A stretch of 64,000 bases of DNA from Xanthomonas arboricola pv. juglandis (GTDB lineage Bacteria; Pseudomonadota; Gammaproteobacteria; Xanthomonadales; Xanthomonadaceae): NCBI RefSeq assembly GCF_001013475.1, contig NZ_JZEF01000006.1:186001-250000 (forward strand), given 5' to 3'. Shown here one piece after another: positions 26,212-34,365 of this stretch. Made by a program: the position numbers and the translations under genes. Below the pieces are notes generated by a model, which did no database searches, had not been told where the DNA came from, and was given only the letters and a program-made list of their open reading frames with translations. Position 1 is the stretch's first letter. Each line of letters begins with the position of its first letter.

Positions 26212-26415
26212 GTGGAAACCCTCTCACCCGCCGAGATTGCCGAGCAGATCGCCGAGTTGCGGCGCGCCCACCGCGCGTTGGACGAGGAGATTCAGCGCGT
26301 GCCCGCGAACATGGACGACGAGCTGCAGATGAAGCGCTTGAAGAAGCGCAAGCTGCATCTCAAGGACTGCATTACGCGGTTGGAAATGGAGCTGGTGCCT
26401 GACGAGCCGGCGTGA
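26212..26415 (+). CDS. YdcH/DUF465-family small helical protein
   Basis: The product has 67 residues from the GTG at 26212 (VETLSPAEIAEQIAELRRAH); ATG 26200 would add four residues. The sequence forms a helical hairpin with the DUF465 pattern: L-x-x-x-H-x-x-L-D-E-E-I, then LQMKRLKKRKLHLKDCI. YdcH-like proteins are common in proteobacteria and have no proven function. It is divergent from the envelope-protein gene to its left and stands alone. Confidence 0.8.
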   Translation: METLSPAEIAEQIAELRRAHRALDEEIQRVPANMDDELQMKRLKKRKLHLKDCITRLEMELVPDEPA

Positions 26416-26761
26416 GGTTTATGCATGCGGTTGCTTGGGCTTGCTTTGCGGTGGTGGGCTCACTTGCCCCCCGCCGCGCGTCCGGCCCCGCTTACGGCGC
26501 GGGCGCTCCAGGACAGGTGGAAAAAGCAGTTGTGTCGCCAGCCACCATCACCTGTTGTTGAAACGTCTGGGGGCGGAAGGTCGAGTCCGTTTGTACGCAG
26601 TTCATCCGGAACCATTCTTTCGCTGCGCTCATATGTCCGTGGGGGCTAATAAAACAGCGTGGCGGGCCTGCGCGATCTTCGCCAAGGCCTTCGTAACCTT
26701 CTCAAAAGATAGGTCGCGATGCACCAACTTTCTGTGGTTCCTGCCTTGGATCTGAAGCCGG
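26416..26761. other. Stretch without a confident gene
   Basis: About 345 bases between the YdcH gene and the type III effector candidate. On the minus strand an open frame covers 26632-26760, reading NHRKLVHRDLSFEKVTKAL, with coherent codon use but no start of its own. It may be the remnant of a mobile or effector gene cut at the effector's 3' end. The rest holds nothing I can identify. Confidence 0.4.
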
Positions 26762-27547
26762 TCACGCGTTATTGTAGAATCGCTGGAACTCGCTTTCGTA
26801 AGCGGTTGCGTGTTGAATCTCGTACTGATATGCAAGCGAATCCTCAAACGAACTGTACATCGGTTCCAGAGCTCCGCTCTGAGGATGCTCCTGAAGAAAC
26901 CAGCGGTCAGGGTGATCGCCCTCTCCATGGGCGCGTAATGCGCCACGCGCTTCCTCAAAGATCTGGGCGCTCGACAGGCTGGTGTTGTATTCGATGCGCT
27001 CGAGCTCTCGCGCATAGCTGCTAGCATTGAATGCGCCGTATTGGGCAAGGCCGTACACGGCCTCTGCTTCGGAACTACGGGCCAGATTATTCATTTCGAA
27101 CACCAGCGCGCTGACCAGGGACGGTCCGTCTCCACTCCCGGCATTTGACAACGTTTGCGGCGAAAGGAGAATGGCGCGATTGGTTAAATCCGTTGACGCG
27201 ACGTTGACGTTCCCCTCGCGAATGTCAACCCCTCCTTCGTCCCGAACTTTTTCTGCCACAGCCCTGAATGTAGGCGAACTGCGGTAGAGATCACCAAGCA
27301 CGTGAATGGCTCTCGTCAAACGACTATCCCTCGGGTCACTCACACGGAGACTGGTCCGTATGGAGGACCAATGAGAAGGCGACGTACGCGCTGCCGTCGA
27401 GCGCAGCGATAACCCACCAAGTACCGAAGACCGCGTGCTTTGGGTCGGACCCGCTGACGCACCTTGTGGCATCGGGCTAGTTGAAGCAGCGGAGGACGAA
27501 TCGCCACCGTAAACACTCGTCGAATTTTTGGATACACACAGTCCCAT
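26762..27547 (-). CDS. Candidate type III effector with N-myristoylation signal
   Basis: The product has 261 residues. ATG 27547 has GGAG 6 bases upstream. The start MGLCVSKNSTSV has glycine 2 followed by cysteine 4, the myristoylation/palmitoylation signal seen in XopE and XopJ effectors. A serine/threonine-rich, proline-containing segment follows to about residue 70, typical of type III export signals. The C-terminal 180 residues (VLGDLYRSSPTFRAVAEKV, SLVSALVFEMNNLARSSEAEA, YARELERIEYN) resemble metallopeptidase-like toxin folds in which a helix F-E-x-x-N replaces HExxH, so the domain may be inactive or non-zinc. A near-consensus PIP box and -10 lie upstream. I cannot match it to a named Xop class. 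Confidence 0.72.
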   Translation of the reverse strand: MGLCVSKNSTSVYGGDSSSAASTSPMPQGASAGPTQSTRSSVLGGLSLRSTAARTSPSHWSSIRTSLRVSDPRDSRLTRAIHVLGDLYRSSPTFRAVAEKVRDEGGVDIREGNVNVASTDLTNRAILLSPQTLSNAGSGDGPSLVSALVFEMNNLARSSEAEAVYGLAQYGAFNASSYARELERIEYNTSLSSAQIFEEARGALRAHGEGDHPDRWFLQEHPQSGALEPMYSSFEDSLAYQYEIQHATAYESEFQRFYNNA

Positions 27548-27574
27548 GATCAACTCCGTCTAGTACGTATTCGA

Positions 27575-27636
27575 ACGTTAAAACACACCAATGGGCGACT
27601 GCGGCGCGCCAGCGAAATGGAGGAGTTCAAAGCGAT
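27575..27636 (-). promoter_or_regulatory. PIP-box promoter (HrpX-dependent type)
   Basis: On the minus strand ATCGC (27632-27636) is followed by exactly 15 bases and TTCGC (27612-27616), then 31 bases and TAACGT (27575-27580). This fits the plant-inducible-promoter rule TTCGB-N15-TTCGB with a YANNNT -10 element 30-32 bases downstream, with one mismatch in the first half. It lies 28 bases upstream of the effector ATG. Confidence 0.72.
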
Positions 27637-27698
27637 TCTCGTAGATCTGCCTGATGGTGAACATTGGCAAGCTTCCTAGAGTAGCCCGCTCTCTTGCC

Positions 27699-28679
27699 CT
27701 AGCCCGCGCGTAGCAGGACCTTGCCACTGCGTCCCGGTTCGGCACTTGCCGCGGCGGCCTTGGCGGCATCTTCCAGATCGAACACTGCTTCCACCGGCAG
27801 GGCCAGGGTGCCGTCGAGTGCGGCCTTGAGCAGTTCGCCGATCATGCGGCGCTTGTCCTCGGGCTTGGTGGCGGCCGTGGCCTTGCTGCCCCAGAAGCCG
27901 CGCACGCTGGCCTGCTTGAAGATCACATCGCCGCTGGAGATCTGCAGCGGCTCGCCGGTCATCGAGCCGAACGAGATCAGCTCGCCGCTTTCGGCCAGCA
28001 GCGCCATCAACTCTCCGGCCGCGCTGCCGGCCACCGAGTCGATGGCGCGCACGATCGGCGCGTCGCCGGCCAGCGCGCGCGCCTTGTCCTGCCAGCCGTC
28101 CTGCGCGGTGGAGACCGCGTTGCCGATGCCCAGTGCCTGTAACTCGTCCACGCCGGCATCGCGACGCACCAGGTTGATCACGTTGATGCCGCGTGCGGCG
28201 GCGAGCATGGCTAAGGTCTTGCCGACGGCGCCATTAGCGGTGTTCTGCACGATCCAGTCGCCTTTTTCGACCTGCAGGAACTCGATCAGCATCAAGGCGC
28301 TCAGCGGCATGGCGATCAGTTGGCAGCCGCGGTCGTCATCGAGTGCGTCGGGCAGCGGGACGACGCCGGAGGCGTCGGCGAGGAAAAACTCAGCCCAGCT
28401 TTCATGCACACCGGCTGCAACGACGCGTTGGCCCACTTGCAGGCCTTCGACGCCTTCGCCGAGTGCGTCGATCGTGCCGGCCGCTTCGCTGCCGCCGATG
28501 GCGGGGAGCTCTGGCTTGTAGCCGTAGTTGCCGCGCACGGTCCACAGGTCGTGGTTGTGGATCGGCGAGCGCCGCATCGCGATGCGTACCTGGCCCTTGC
28601 CCGGCTGCGGCGTGGGCCGCTCGCCGAGTTCGAGCACCTGGGCGGGGTCGCCGAATTGGGTGTGGATGGCTGCACGCAT
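27699..28679 (-). CDS. Zinc-binding-type alcohol dehydrogenase / quinone oxidoreductase-like
   Basis: The product has 326 residues of the medium-chain dehydrogenase/reductase superfamily. It starts MRAAIHTQFGDPAQVLEL. The GroES-like half runs to about residue 120 (RSPIHNHDLWTVRGNYGYKPELPAIGGSEAAG), then comes the Rossmann half with TANGAVGKTLAMLAAARGINVINLVRR, an A-x-G-x-x-G nucleotide-binding loop. The catalytic-zinc cysteine and structural-zinc cysteines of alcohol dehydrogenases are absent, so it belongs to the zinc-free quinone reductase / enoyl reductase (MECR/ETR) branch using NAD(P)H. The substrate is unknown. It is a single-gene unit. Confidence 0.85.
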   Translation of the reverse strand: MRAAIHTQFGDPAQVLELGERPTPQPGKGQVRIAMRRSPIHNHDLWTVRGNYGYKPELPAIGGSEAAGTIDALGEGVEGLQVGQRVVAAGVHESWAEFFLADASGVVPLPDALDDDRGCQLIAMPLSALMLIEFLQVEKGDWIVQNTANGAVGKTLAMLAAARGINVINLVRRDAGVDELQALGIGNAVSTAQDGWQDKARALAGDAPIVRAIDSVAGSAAGELMALLAESGELISFGSMTGEPLQISSGDVIFKQASVRGFWGSKATAATKPEDKRRMIGELLKAALDGTLALPVEAVFDLEDAAKAAAASAEPGRSGKVLLRAG

Positions 28680-28996
28680 TGGGGTCTCCTGCCGGGCACG
28701 CTCATCAGTGCGACGCGCCCGATCGTTACGAAAGGTGGCGCGATGCTATCGGCAGGGCTGCAAGGGAGGGATGAAACGAACGGAACTGCTGTGTGAAGTT
28801 GTTGGCGTGCGCGAGTAGTGACGTTGGTCTGCTGCAGCGCTGGAGGATTTGCGTGTTGACCGACCCTCATCCGCCCTTCGGGCACCTTCTCCCGGGGGGA
28901 GAAGGGAAGCGTCTTGCGCGTCTGCGCCTACCTGCGTGCCCTGCCATTGGCTCACCCTCAGGTGCGGCAGGGAGACGATGGCGGTTGCACCGCCGC
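28680..28996. other. Intergenic stretch with one dispersed repeat
   Basis: About 315 bases between the dehydrogenase and plsB. Apart from the palindromic repeat at 28864-28905 I see no gene, tRNA or clear promoter. Confidence 0.5.
28864..28905. repeat. REP-like dispersed palindromic repeat
   Basis: Two hairpins in tandem: GCCC-TTC-GGGC (28873-28883) and CCTTCTCCC-GGG-GGGAGAAGG (28885-28905), preceded by CCCTCATC. This double-hairpin sequence is recalled as a frequent intergenic repeat in Xanthomonas chromosomes. Here it lies at the 3' ends of leftward genes and may act as a transcript end. Confidence 0.6.
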
Positions 28997-31666
28997 TTAC
29001 TCAGCCGGCGGCGACACCACATCCGGCTTCGCCGCTTCCGGGCTGACGCGCTCGATCGTGTGCCGCAGCTCGCGGCCCAGGATGAACTTGGCATCCTTGG
29101 CCCACGCATCCAGGCGCTCGTCGAATACCAGCTTGCTGTTTTCGTCCGGCCACACCAGGCGCAGTTCGCGCAGTTTCTGGATGAAGCTGCGGAACAGGGT
29201 CTTGTCGAAGAACTCCGGGGCGGCCGGGGCGTACAACAGGCTCAGGCGTTGCGCGGCCTGTTGGCACAGGCTTTCCAGTTCGCCGGCGCCGAGCACACCG
29301 GGGCCGTTCTTCACCAGCACCGAGATGGCGATGTAATAGCGCTCGAACGCCTGCTGTAGCGAATGCCCGATCGCACGCAGGCGAAATACTTCATCGGTCT
29401 GCCCGGTATTGCGGGTCAGCACGCCGCCATCGTCGTCGGCGACGTTGAGCAACAGGCCTTCGCGCACGAACATGTCGATGGTCTGTTCGATGCGTTCGGC
29501 GAAGCGATCTTCGATCCACGGCAGGAACAACTCCGCCTGCAGGAACGGGTACACGGTGCGGCCCAGCCGCAGCAGGCCGGCACGGCTCATGCGGCGGTTG
29601 TTCTGGAAGCAGCACGCCACCCACGACGATGCGGTAAACAAATGCAGCACGTTGTTGCGGAAGTAGCTCAGCAACACCGCGGTGTCGCCGCTGACGCTGA
29701 GCACATCGCCCAGCGGATGCGACACACGCGTGAGCACGTTGATCTCTTCGGCGTGGGTGATGATGCGCGCCGGGGTGTGCGGGGTGACGGTGACGCGGTC
29801 CGAATACGGCATCTCCGCCAGCAGCTTCTTGCACAACTCGATCTGCGCGATCAGGTCGGCCTCGCCCATCGCGTGCTTGGGTGTGGACAGCAGCGCCAAC
29901 GCCAGCAGGTTGATCGGGTTGACGTCGGCGGCGCAGTTGATGCGGGTCTGGATCTGCGTGGACAGCGTATCCACCGCCGGTGCCAGCCAACTGGGTTTTT
30001 CATCGTCGGGCAGCGGTTGGCCATCCCACTCCGGGGCGTGCTTGGCCAGCACGTCGTTGAGCGCGATCGGCTCGCCGAAGTTCACCACCACCTGCCCGTA
30101 GTTCTGCTTGAGCACCTTCGGGATCGACCACAGCAACCCCCAGATGGATTCTTTTTCCTTGGGCCGGCCAGTGAGCTCGTCCAGATAACTGTTGCCTTCC
30201 ATCAGCTTTTCGTAGCCGATGTAGACCGGCTGGAACAGCACCGGCTTGCGCGGCTGGCGCAGGTAGGCGCGCAGCGTCATGGCAATCATGCCGCCCTTGG
30301 GCTGCAGCAGACGCCCGGTGCGCGAGCGCCCGCCTTCAACGAAGTACTCGATCGAATAGCCGCCGGCCACCAATTGGGCCACGTATTCGCTGAGCACCGC
30401 CGAATACAGCGCGTTGCCGCGGATGCTGCGGCGGATGAAGAACGCACCGCCCTTGCGCAGCAGCGTGCCGACCACCGGCAGATTGAGATTGATGCCGGCC
30501 ACGATATGCGGCGGCACGATGCCGCGTTCGTACAGCAGGTAGCTCAGCAGCAGGTAATCCATGTGGCTGCGGTGGCTGGGCACGTAGACCACCTCGTGCC
30601 CGGGGGCGGCCTGCTTGAGCTTGTCCAGGTGATGCACCAGCACACCGGCATAGATGCGGTTCCACACATGAGTGAGCAGGAAGCTGGCCGAGCGCACCAC
30701 CGGGCTGGAATAGTCGGCGGCGATTTCCCAGGCGTAGGCGTGCGCCTTGCGCCAGGCATCGACCGGCTTGGAGTTGTCGCGCTTGGCCTGGGTGGCGATG
30801 GCCTCGCGTACCGAATCGGCGGCCAGCACCTGGTCCACCAGCAGGCGACGGGTGGACAGGTCCGGCCCGATCACCGCCTCACGGATACGGCGGAAATGCG
30901 TGCGCAGCACGCGCTGCAGTTTGCGCAGGGTGCGCTCGGGCGGCAGGCCTTCGGCCATGGTCTGGCGCAGCGAGATCGGCGGCGCGAAGCGCACGATGGT
31001 GGTGCGGCCATTGAGCAGCACCGCCAGCAGGCGCCGGAAGCGGCCGACCAGCGCCCAGTTTTCCGAGAACAGCACCGCGAACCAGCCGCTCTGCTTGTCC
31101 GGCGCGCGGCCGACGAAGATCGACACCGGCACCAGGTGCACGTCCAGGTCGGCGCGCACGCGATGCGCCTGCAGCAGCTTGGCCAGCGAATCCGAATGGG
31201 TCTTGCCGCCCCGCTGCTCGGGGATCAGCGAATTGCTGCTGCTGCGCCGCGACAGCGCCAGGTAGGCGCGCTTGCGCTGCAGCGGGTCGCCCGGCAGCGG
31301 CACCAGTGGCGAGGGCAGCCCGGCCTCGCGGCAGGCCTTGTCCAGGATCAGCGCGCTGGACAGGCCGTAGTCCTCCAGCACGTAGACCACCGGCGTACCG
31401 TCGTCGTAGCGGCTCGGCTGGTCCGGTTCGATGGTCAGGCTCAGCCAGGGGTCGGCCAGGCGGCCGAGCAGGCGCGCCCACCACGGGCGTTTGGCGCTGC
31501 GGGCAGCGGCGACGGCAGGCGCGATCGACGGCGCAGCGTCCGGCGGAACCGGAACGGCGGTCGGCAATGCGGCGGCCGTGGCACCGAGATCGGCGGCGGC
31601 AGCGCTGGGCGGGGCGGGCTGGCCGTCCGGGAACGGCAGGGGATTCTGTTCTGGCATCACGGTCAT
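28997..31666 (-). CDS. plsB: Glycerol-3-phosphate acyltransferase
   Basis: The product has 889 residues, the usual PlsB length plus an alanine/proline-rich N-terminal extension of about 60. Acyltransferase motifs are present in order: VPSHRSHMDYLLLSY (H-x-x-x-x-D), GGAFFIRRSIRGN, YFVEGGRSRTGRLLQPK and LFQPVYIGYEKLMEGNSY. It catalyses the first step of phospholipid synthesis, acylating sn-glycerol-3-phosphate at position 1, at the inner membrane. The start ATG 31666 overlaps the stop of the upstream lipoprotein gene as TAATG, which suggests translational coupling; an ATG three codons later is an alternative start. Confidence 0.95.
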   Translation of the reverse strand: MTVMPEQNPLPFPDGQPAPPSAAAADLGATAAALPTAVPVPPDAAPSIAPAVAAARSAKRPWWARLLGRLADPWLSLTIEPDQPSRYDDGTPVVYVLEDYGLSSALILDKACREAGLPSPLVPLPGDPLQRKRAYLALSRRSSSNSLIPEQRGGKTHSDSLAKLLQAHRVRADLDVHLVPVSIFVGRAPDKQSGWFAVLFSENWALVGRFRRLLAVLLNGRTTIVRFAPPISLRQTMAEGLPPERTLRKLQRVLRTHFRRIREAVIGPDLSTRRLLVDQVLAADSVREAIATQAKRDNSKPVDAWRKAHAYAWEIAADYSSPVVRSASFLLTHVWNRIYAGVLVHHLDKLKQAAPGHEVVYVPSHRSHMDYLLLSYLLYERGIVPPHIVAGINLNLPVVGTLLRKGGAFFIRRSIRGNALYSAVLSEYVAQLVAGGYSIEYFVEGGRSRTGRLLQPKGGMIAMTLRAYLRQPRKPVLFQPVYIGYEKLMEGNSYLDELTGRPKEKESIWGLLWSIPKVLKQNYGQVVVNFGEPIALNDVLAKHAPEWDGQPLPDDEKPSWLAPAVDTLSTQIQTRINCAADVNPINLLALALLSTPKHAMGEADLIAQIELCKKLLAEMPYSDRVTVTPHTPARIITHAEEINVLTRVSHPLGDVLSVSGDTAVLLSYFRNNVLHLFTASSWVACCFQNNRRMSRAGLLRLGRTVYPFLQAELFLPWIEDRFAERIEQTIDMFVREGLLLNVADDDGGVLTRNTGQTDEVFRLRAIGHSLQQAFERYYIAISVLVKNGPGVLGAGELESLCQQAAQRLSLLYAPAAPEFFDKTLFRSFIQKLRELRLVWPDENSKLVFDERLDAWAKDAKFILGRELRHTIERVSPEAAKPDVVSPPAE

Positions 31667-32646
31667 TATCGCCCAGCCGGGCGTTGCCCGGTGGCGGCGG
31701 GCGTGGCGGGCGCGGCCGCCGGGGTGTCAGGCCTTGCAGCGGCGTCGGGTGCGGGCGCCGCCGGCGCAGCGCCGAGCAGTGCCTGCACTTCGTCCTGGGT
31801 CTGCTGCTGGTACCAGTGGCCGTCGCGCTTGATCAGGGCGATGCTCAGGTCGATGTCGTGCGCGGCCAGCGGATAGCGCAGCCGCACCTGGGCGCGGTCG
31901 CCGTCCTGCCTGATCAAGCCGGTGCGCAGCGCATCCAGGCTGCTGTCCAGCGACAGGCCGTAACGCTCCAGCACCTGCTTGGCCGCGGCCCAGAACGGCC
32001 CGAGCCGGCGCAGGCTCTCTTCCATCCCCAAGCGCTGCAGATCGGCGTCCGAGCCGATGCCGGTGGCGCGGGCGGCAGTCACCAGGTCGGCGATGCTGGC
32101 CTTGGCGCGCGCGCGGTCGGCCAGCGGCGCGGTGGCCGCCCAGGCGCTGAGGGCATCGACCAGCTGCACGTAATGGGCGCGCTGCTCGGGCTGGTAGTCG
32201 CTGCGGCTGCGCAGGTATTGCACGCCGAACTGGCCCAGCGACTGCGCGGCCTGGCGGATGCCCTGCGACTGGCCGGCCAGCTGTGCATCAAAGGCCTGCT
32301 GCAGCTGGCGCTCGGCGCCGGGCGCCGACAAAGTGCCGAGCAGGCTGCCGACCTCGTTGGGCAGCGGCAGCTCGGTCAGCGGCCAACGGCTGGCGCCGCT
32401 ACGCCAGGCCGCCTCCAGCTGGGTGTATTGCGCAGGTGTGACCCGGATCCGCGCATAAGCGACCAGGTCGTTGCGCCGCAAGGGCAGGGTCATCGACTGC
32501 ATCGCTGCGGCTGGCTCGGCGCTGGCGCCCGGCAAGGCGGCGGTCTTGTCGGCGCGCTGGCAGCTGCCCAGGCACAGCGCTGCCAGCAGCACCCACGCGA
32601 TGGACTGGAACCGGCCGGCGCGGACGGTGGATGGCGACATGCGCAC
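31666..32646 (-). CDS. Conserved lipoprotein coupled to plsB
   Basis: The product has 326 residues, starting MRMSPSTVRAGRFQSIAWVL, with a lipobox CLGSC near residue 29, so it is a predicted lipoprotein. The mature region is mostly helical (QLEAAWRSGASRWPL, QAAQSLGQFGVQYLRSRSDY) and ends in a low-complexity alanine/proline tail. It contains no motif I recognise. Its stop codon is shared with the plsB start, so the two are almost certainly cotranscribed. The link to phospholipid synthesis or envelope quality control is inferred from this coupling only. Confidence 0.8.
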   Translation of the reverse strand: MRMSPSTVRAGRFQSIAWVLLAALCLGSCQRADKTAALPGASAEPAAAMQSMTLPLRRNDLVAYARIRVTPAQYTQLEAAWRSGASRWPLTELPLPNEVGSLLGTLSAPGAERQLQQAFDAQLAGQSQGIRQAAQSLGQFGVQYLRSRSDYQPEQRAHYVQLVDALSAWAATAPLADRARAKASIADLVTAARATGIGSDADLQRLGMEESLRRLGPFWAAAKQVLERYGLSLDSSLDALRTGLIRQDGDRAQVRLRYPLAAHDIDLSIALIKRDGHWYQQQTQDEVQALLGAAPAAPAPDAAARPDTPAAAPATPAATGQRPAGR

Positions 32647-32805
32647 GCTGTTCCCCTGATCGATCGGCGCATCTTGCTGTCTGAACGCACTGGCGGCAAG
32701 GCGCGCGACAACCGTGCGCCCGGGTACGGTGCGGAAACGTTAGATTTTCGTAGTTCCATGCATGTTGTCGCCCAGTGTCCGACATTGACTGCCGTTGTCC
32801 TTTCC

Positions 32806-32819
32806 GGACAAACTTGTCC
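32806..32819. promoter_or_regulatory. Inverted repeat in the lacI/lipoprotein divergent region
   Basis: GGACAA-AC-TTGTCC is a perfect 6+6 inverted repeat with a 2-base spacer. A further TTGTCC occurs at 32795-32800, facing the same GGACAA. It may be an operator in the divergent promoter region; the regulator is not known. Confidence 0.35.
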
Positions 32820-32877
32820 AGGCGATGCCGCCAAGCCCTTGTGCCACCTGCGTTTGGCCCAATGGTGCAGCGCATCA

Positions 32878-32891
32878 TGTAAGCGCTTGCA
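32878..32891. promoter_or_regulatory. LacI-family operator-like palindrome
   Basis: TGTAAGCGCTTGCA is 12 of 14 symmetric around a central CG, the form typical of LacI/GalR operators. It lies 156 bases upstream of the LacI-family gene, so autoregulation is likely. It differs clearly from the xyl-box. Confidence 0.6.
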
Positions 32892-33046
32892 GTTCCTGCT
32901 AGCGTGCGCGCCATCTCGCTCTGAGGTCGCCATCGGTTGGGGCCGATGTCATTCATGTGCATGTGTGACACGAACGTTCTGCGCCAGCGGACCGTGCGAC
33001 CCTTCCCGGCGTGCGGCGGCAGCCGCGTTGTCCTGGAGGTTTTGCC

Positions 33047-34099
33047 ATGAGTCGGCCACGCTCCGAAGGCGGTAGCGTCACCATCAAGGACGTCGCGCGC
33101 GAAGCGCAGGTGTCGGTGGCAACGGTTTCGCGCACCATGAATGGGCACCAGCATGTTGCCGAGTCGGTGCGCGAGCGCGTGCTGCAGGTGGCCCGTGCGC
33201 TGCATTACATCCCGCACCACGCCGCGCGCAGCCTCAGCAGCCGGCGCACCCACACCATCGGGGTGGTGTTGCCGGACCTGCATGGCGAGTTCTTTTCCGA
33301 ACTGATCCGCGGCATCGACCAGGTGGCGCGCGAGCAGGGCTACCACCTGCTGGTGTCCAGCTCGCACGGCGACCCGCAGGCGCAGCGCAAGGCGCTGGAA
33401 CGCCTGCCCGGGCGCGTGGACGGGGTGGTGGTGATGTCGCCCTCGCTGGGCGACTCCGGCGTGCACGAGGACGCCCTGCCCGGCGGCCTGCCGGCGGTAC
33501 TGCTCAACTGCGCAGGCACGGCCAGCCAGCGCCCGGTGCTCAACGTGGACAACTACGGCGGCGCGCGGACGATGACCCGGCACCTGCGCGACAGCGGCCA
33601 CCGCCGCATCGCCTTCATCGCCGGGCCGGCCGACAACTTCGATGCGCACGAGCGTCTGCGCGGCTACCGCGACGAGCTGGCGCTGGATGCCGACGTGCAG
33701 CCGTGGGTGCTGCCGGGCAACTTCGACGAAGAGTCCGGCTACCGCGCCGGCCAGACGCTGGCACAGGGCGCACGCCCGGATGCGGTGTTCGCGGCCAACG
33801 ACATGATGGCGCTGGGCTGCCTGTTCGCGCTCGGCCATGCCGGGCTGAAGGTGCCGCAGGACATCGCGTTGGCCGGCTTCGACGACGTGCCGATGGCGCG
33901 CTACGTGCTGCCGGCGCTGACCACCATGCGGGTGGATATCGCCGGGCTGGGCGCGCGGGCATTGCAGCTGTTGCTGGGCCAGCAACTGGTCGATGCGCCC
34001 GCCCCGCCCGCCGATGCCGCACCGCCGGCGTTTTCCGAGATGGTTCCCGAACTGATCGTGCGCGCGTCCAGCGCGCCGCGGGCGGCGCCTCCCACCTGA
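33047..34099 (+). CDS. LacI-family transcriptional regulator
   Basis: The product has 350 residues. ATG 33047 follows a strong GGAGG site. The N-terminal helix-turn-helix VTIKDVAREAQVSVATVSRTMNG (residues 11-33) and hinge helix AARSLSSRRTHTIGVVLPDL are typical, and the periplasmic-binding-protein-like sensor domain follows (VNVDNYGGARTM, RRIAFIAGP, PDAVFAANDMMALG, IALAGFDD). It probably represses, in the absence of a sugar or similar ligand, the two TonB receptor genes and the halogenase gene downstream. The inducer is unknown. An operator-like palindrome lies upstream. Confidence 0.92.
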   Translation: MSRPRSEGGSVTIKDVAREAQVSVATVSRTMNGHQHVAESVRERVLQVARALHYIPHHAARSLSSRRTHTIGVVLPDLHGEFFSELIRGIDQVAREQGYHLLVSSSHGDPQAQRKALERLPGRVDGVVVMSPSLGDSGVHEDALPGGLPAVLLNCAGTASQRPVLNVDNYGGARTMTRHLRDSGHRRIAFIAGPADNFDAHERLRGYRDELALDADVQPWVLPGNFDEESGYRAGQTLAQGARPDAVFAANDMMALGCLFALGHAGLKVPQDIALAGFDDVPMARYVLPALTTMRVDIAGLGARALQLLLGQQLVDAPAPPADAAPPAFSEMVPELIVRASSAPRAAPPT

Positions 34100-34179
34100 A
34101 ACGCGCCATCACGCTTTGCCGAACGTGTGTTGCTTGCAGTCCTTGCCGTTGTTGCCAGCTGTCCCGCTTGACGCAGTAC

Positions 34180-34365
34180 CGACGCGCCAGTCACTCCGCT
34201 GGTTCGCGCTTTACCCCTGGGAGGGGGAAAGTCATGAAGAATTACCGCACCGTCTCCACCCTGCCGGCGCGCAGCCTGTTGTGCTGCGCCCTTGCCGCCT
34301 CGTTGCTGGCCAGCACCCCGGCCATGGCCCAGTCCAGCAATGCGACCTTGCGCGGCCAGGTTGCG
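34180..34365 (+). repeat. Duplicated leader and signal-peptide block, copy 1
   Basis: The 54 bases before the ATG and the first 130 bases of coding sequence are nearly identical to 37523-37708. Both contain CTTTACCCCTGGGAGGGGG before the start codon. The two receptor genes therefore share their translation start region and signal peptide. Confidence 0.75.

Noticed and set aside
27578-27769. Short minus-strand open frame (MFTIRQIYENRFELL) upstream of the effector
   Set aside because: It overlaps the PIP box and the end of the dehydrogenase gene, lacks a good ribosome site and has no recognised family.
27660-28900. Insertion sequence or integrase near the accessory region
   Set aside because: No transposase or integrase frame and no terminal inverted repeats with target duplication could be found.
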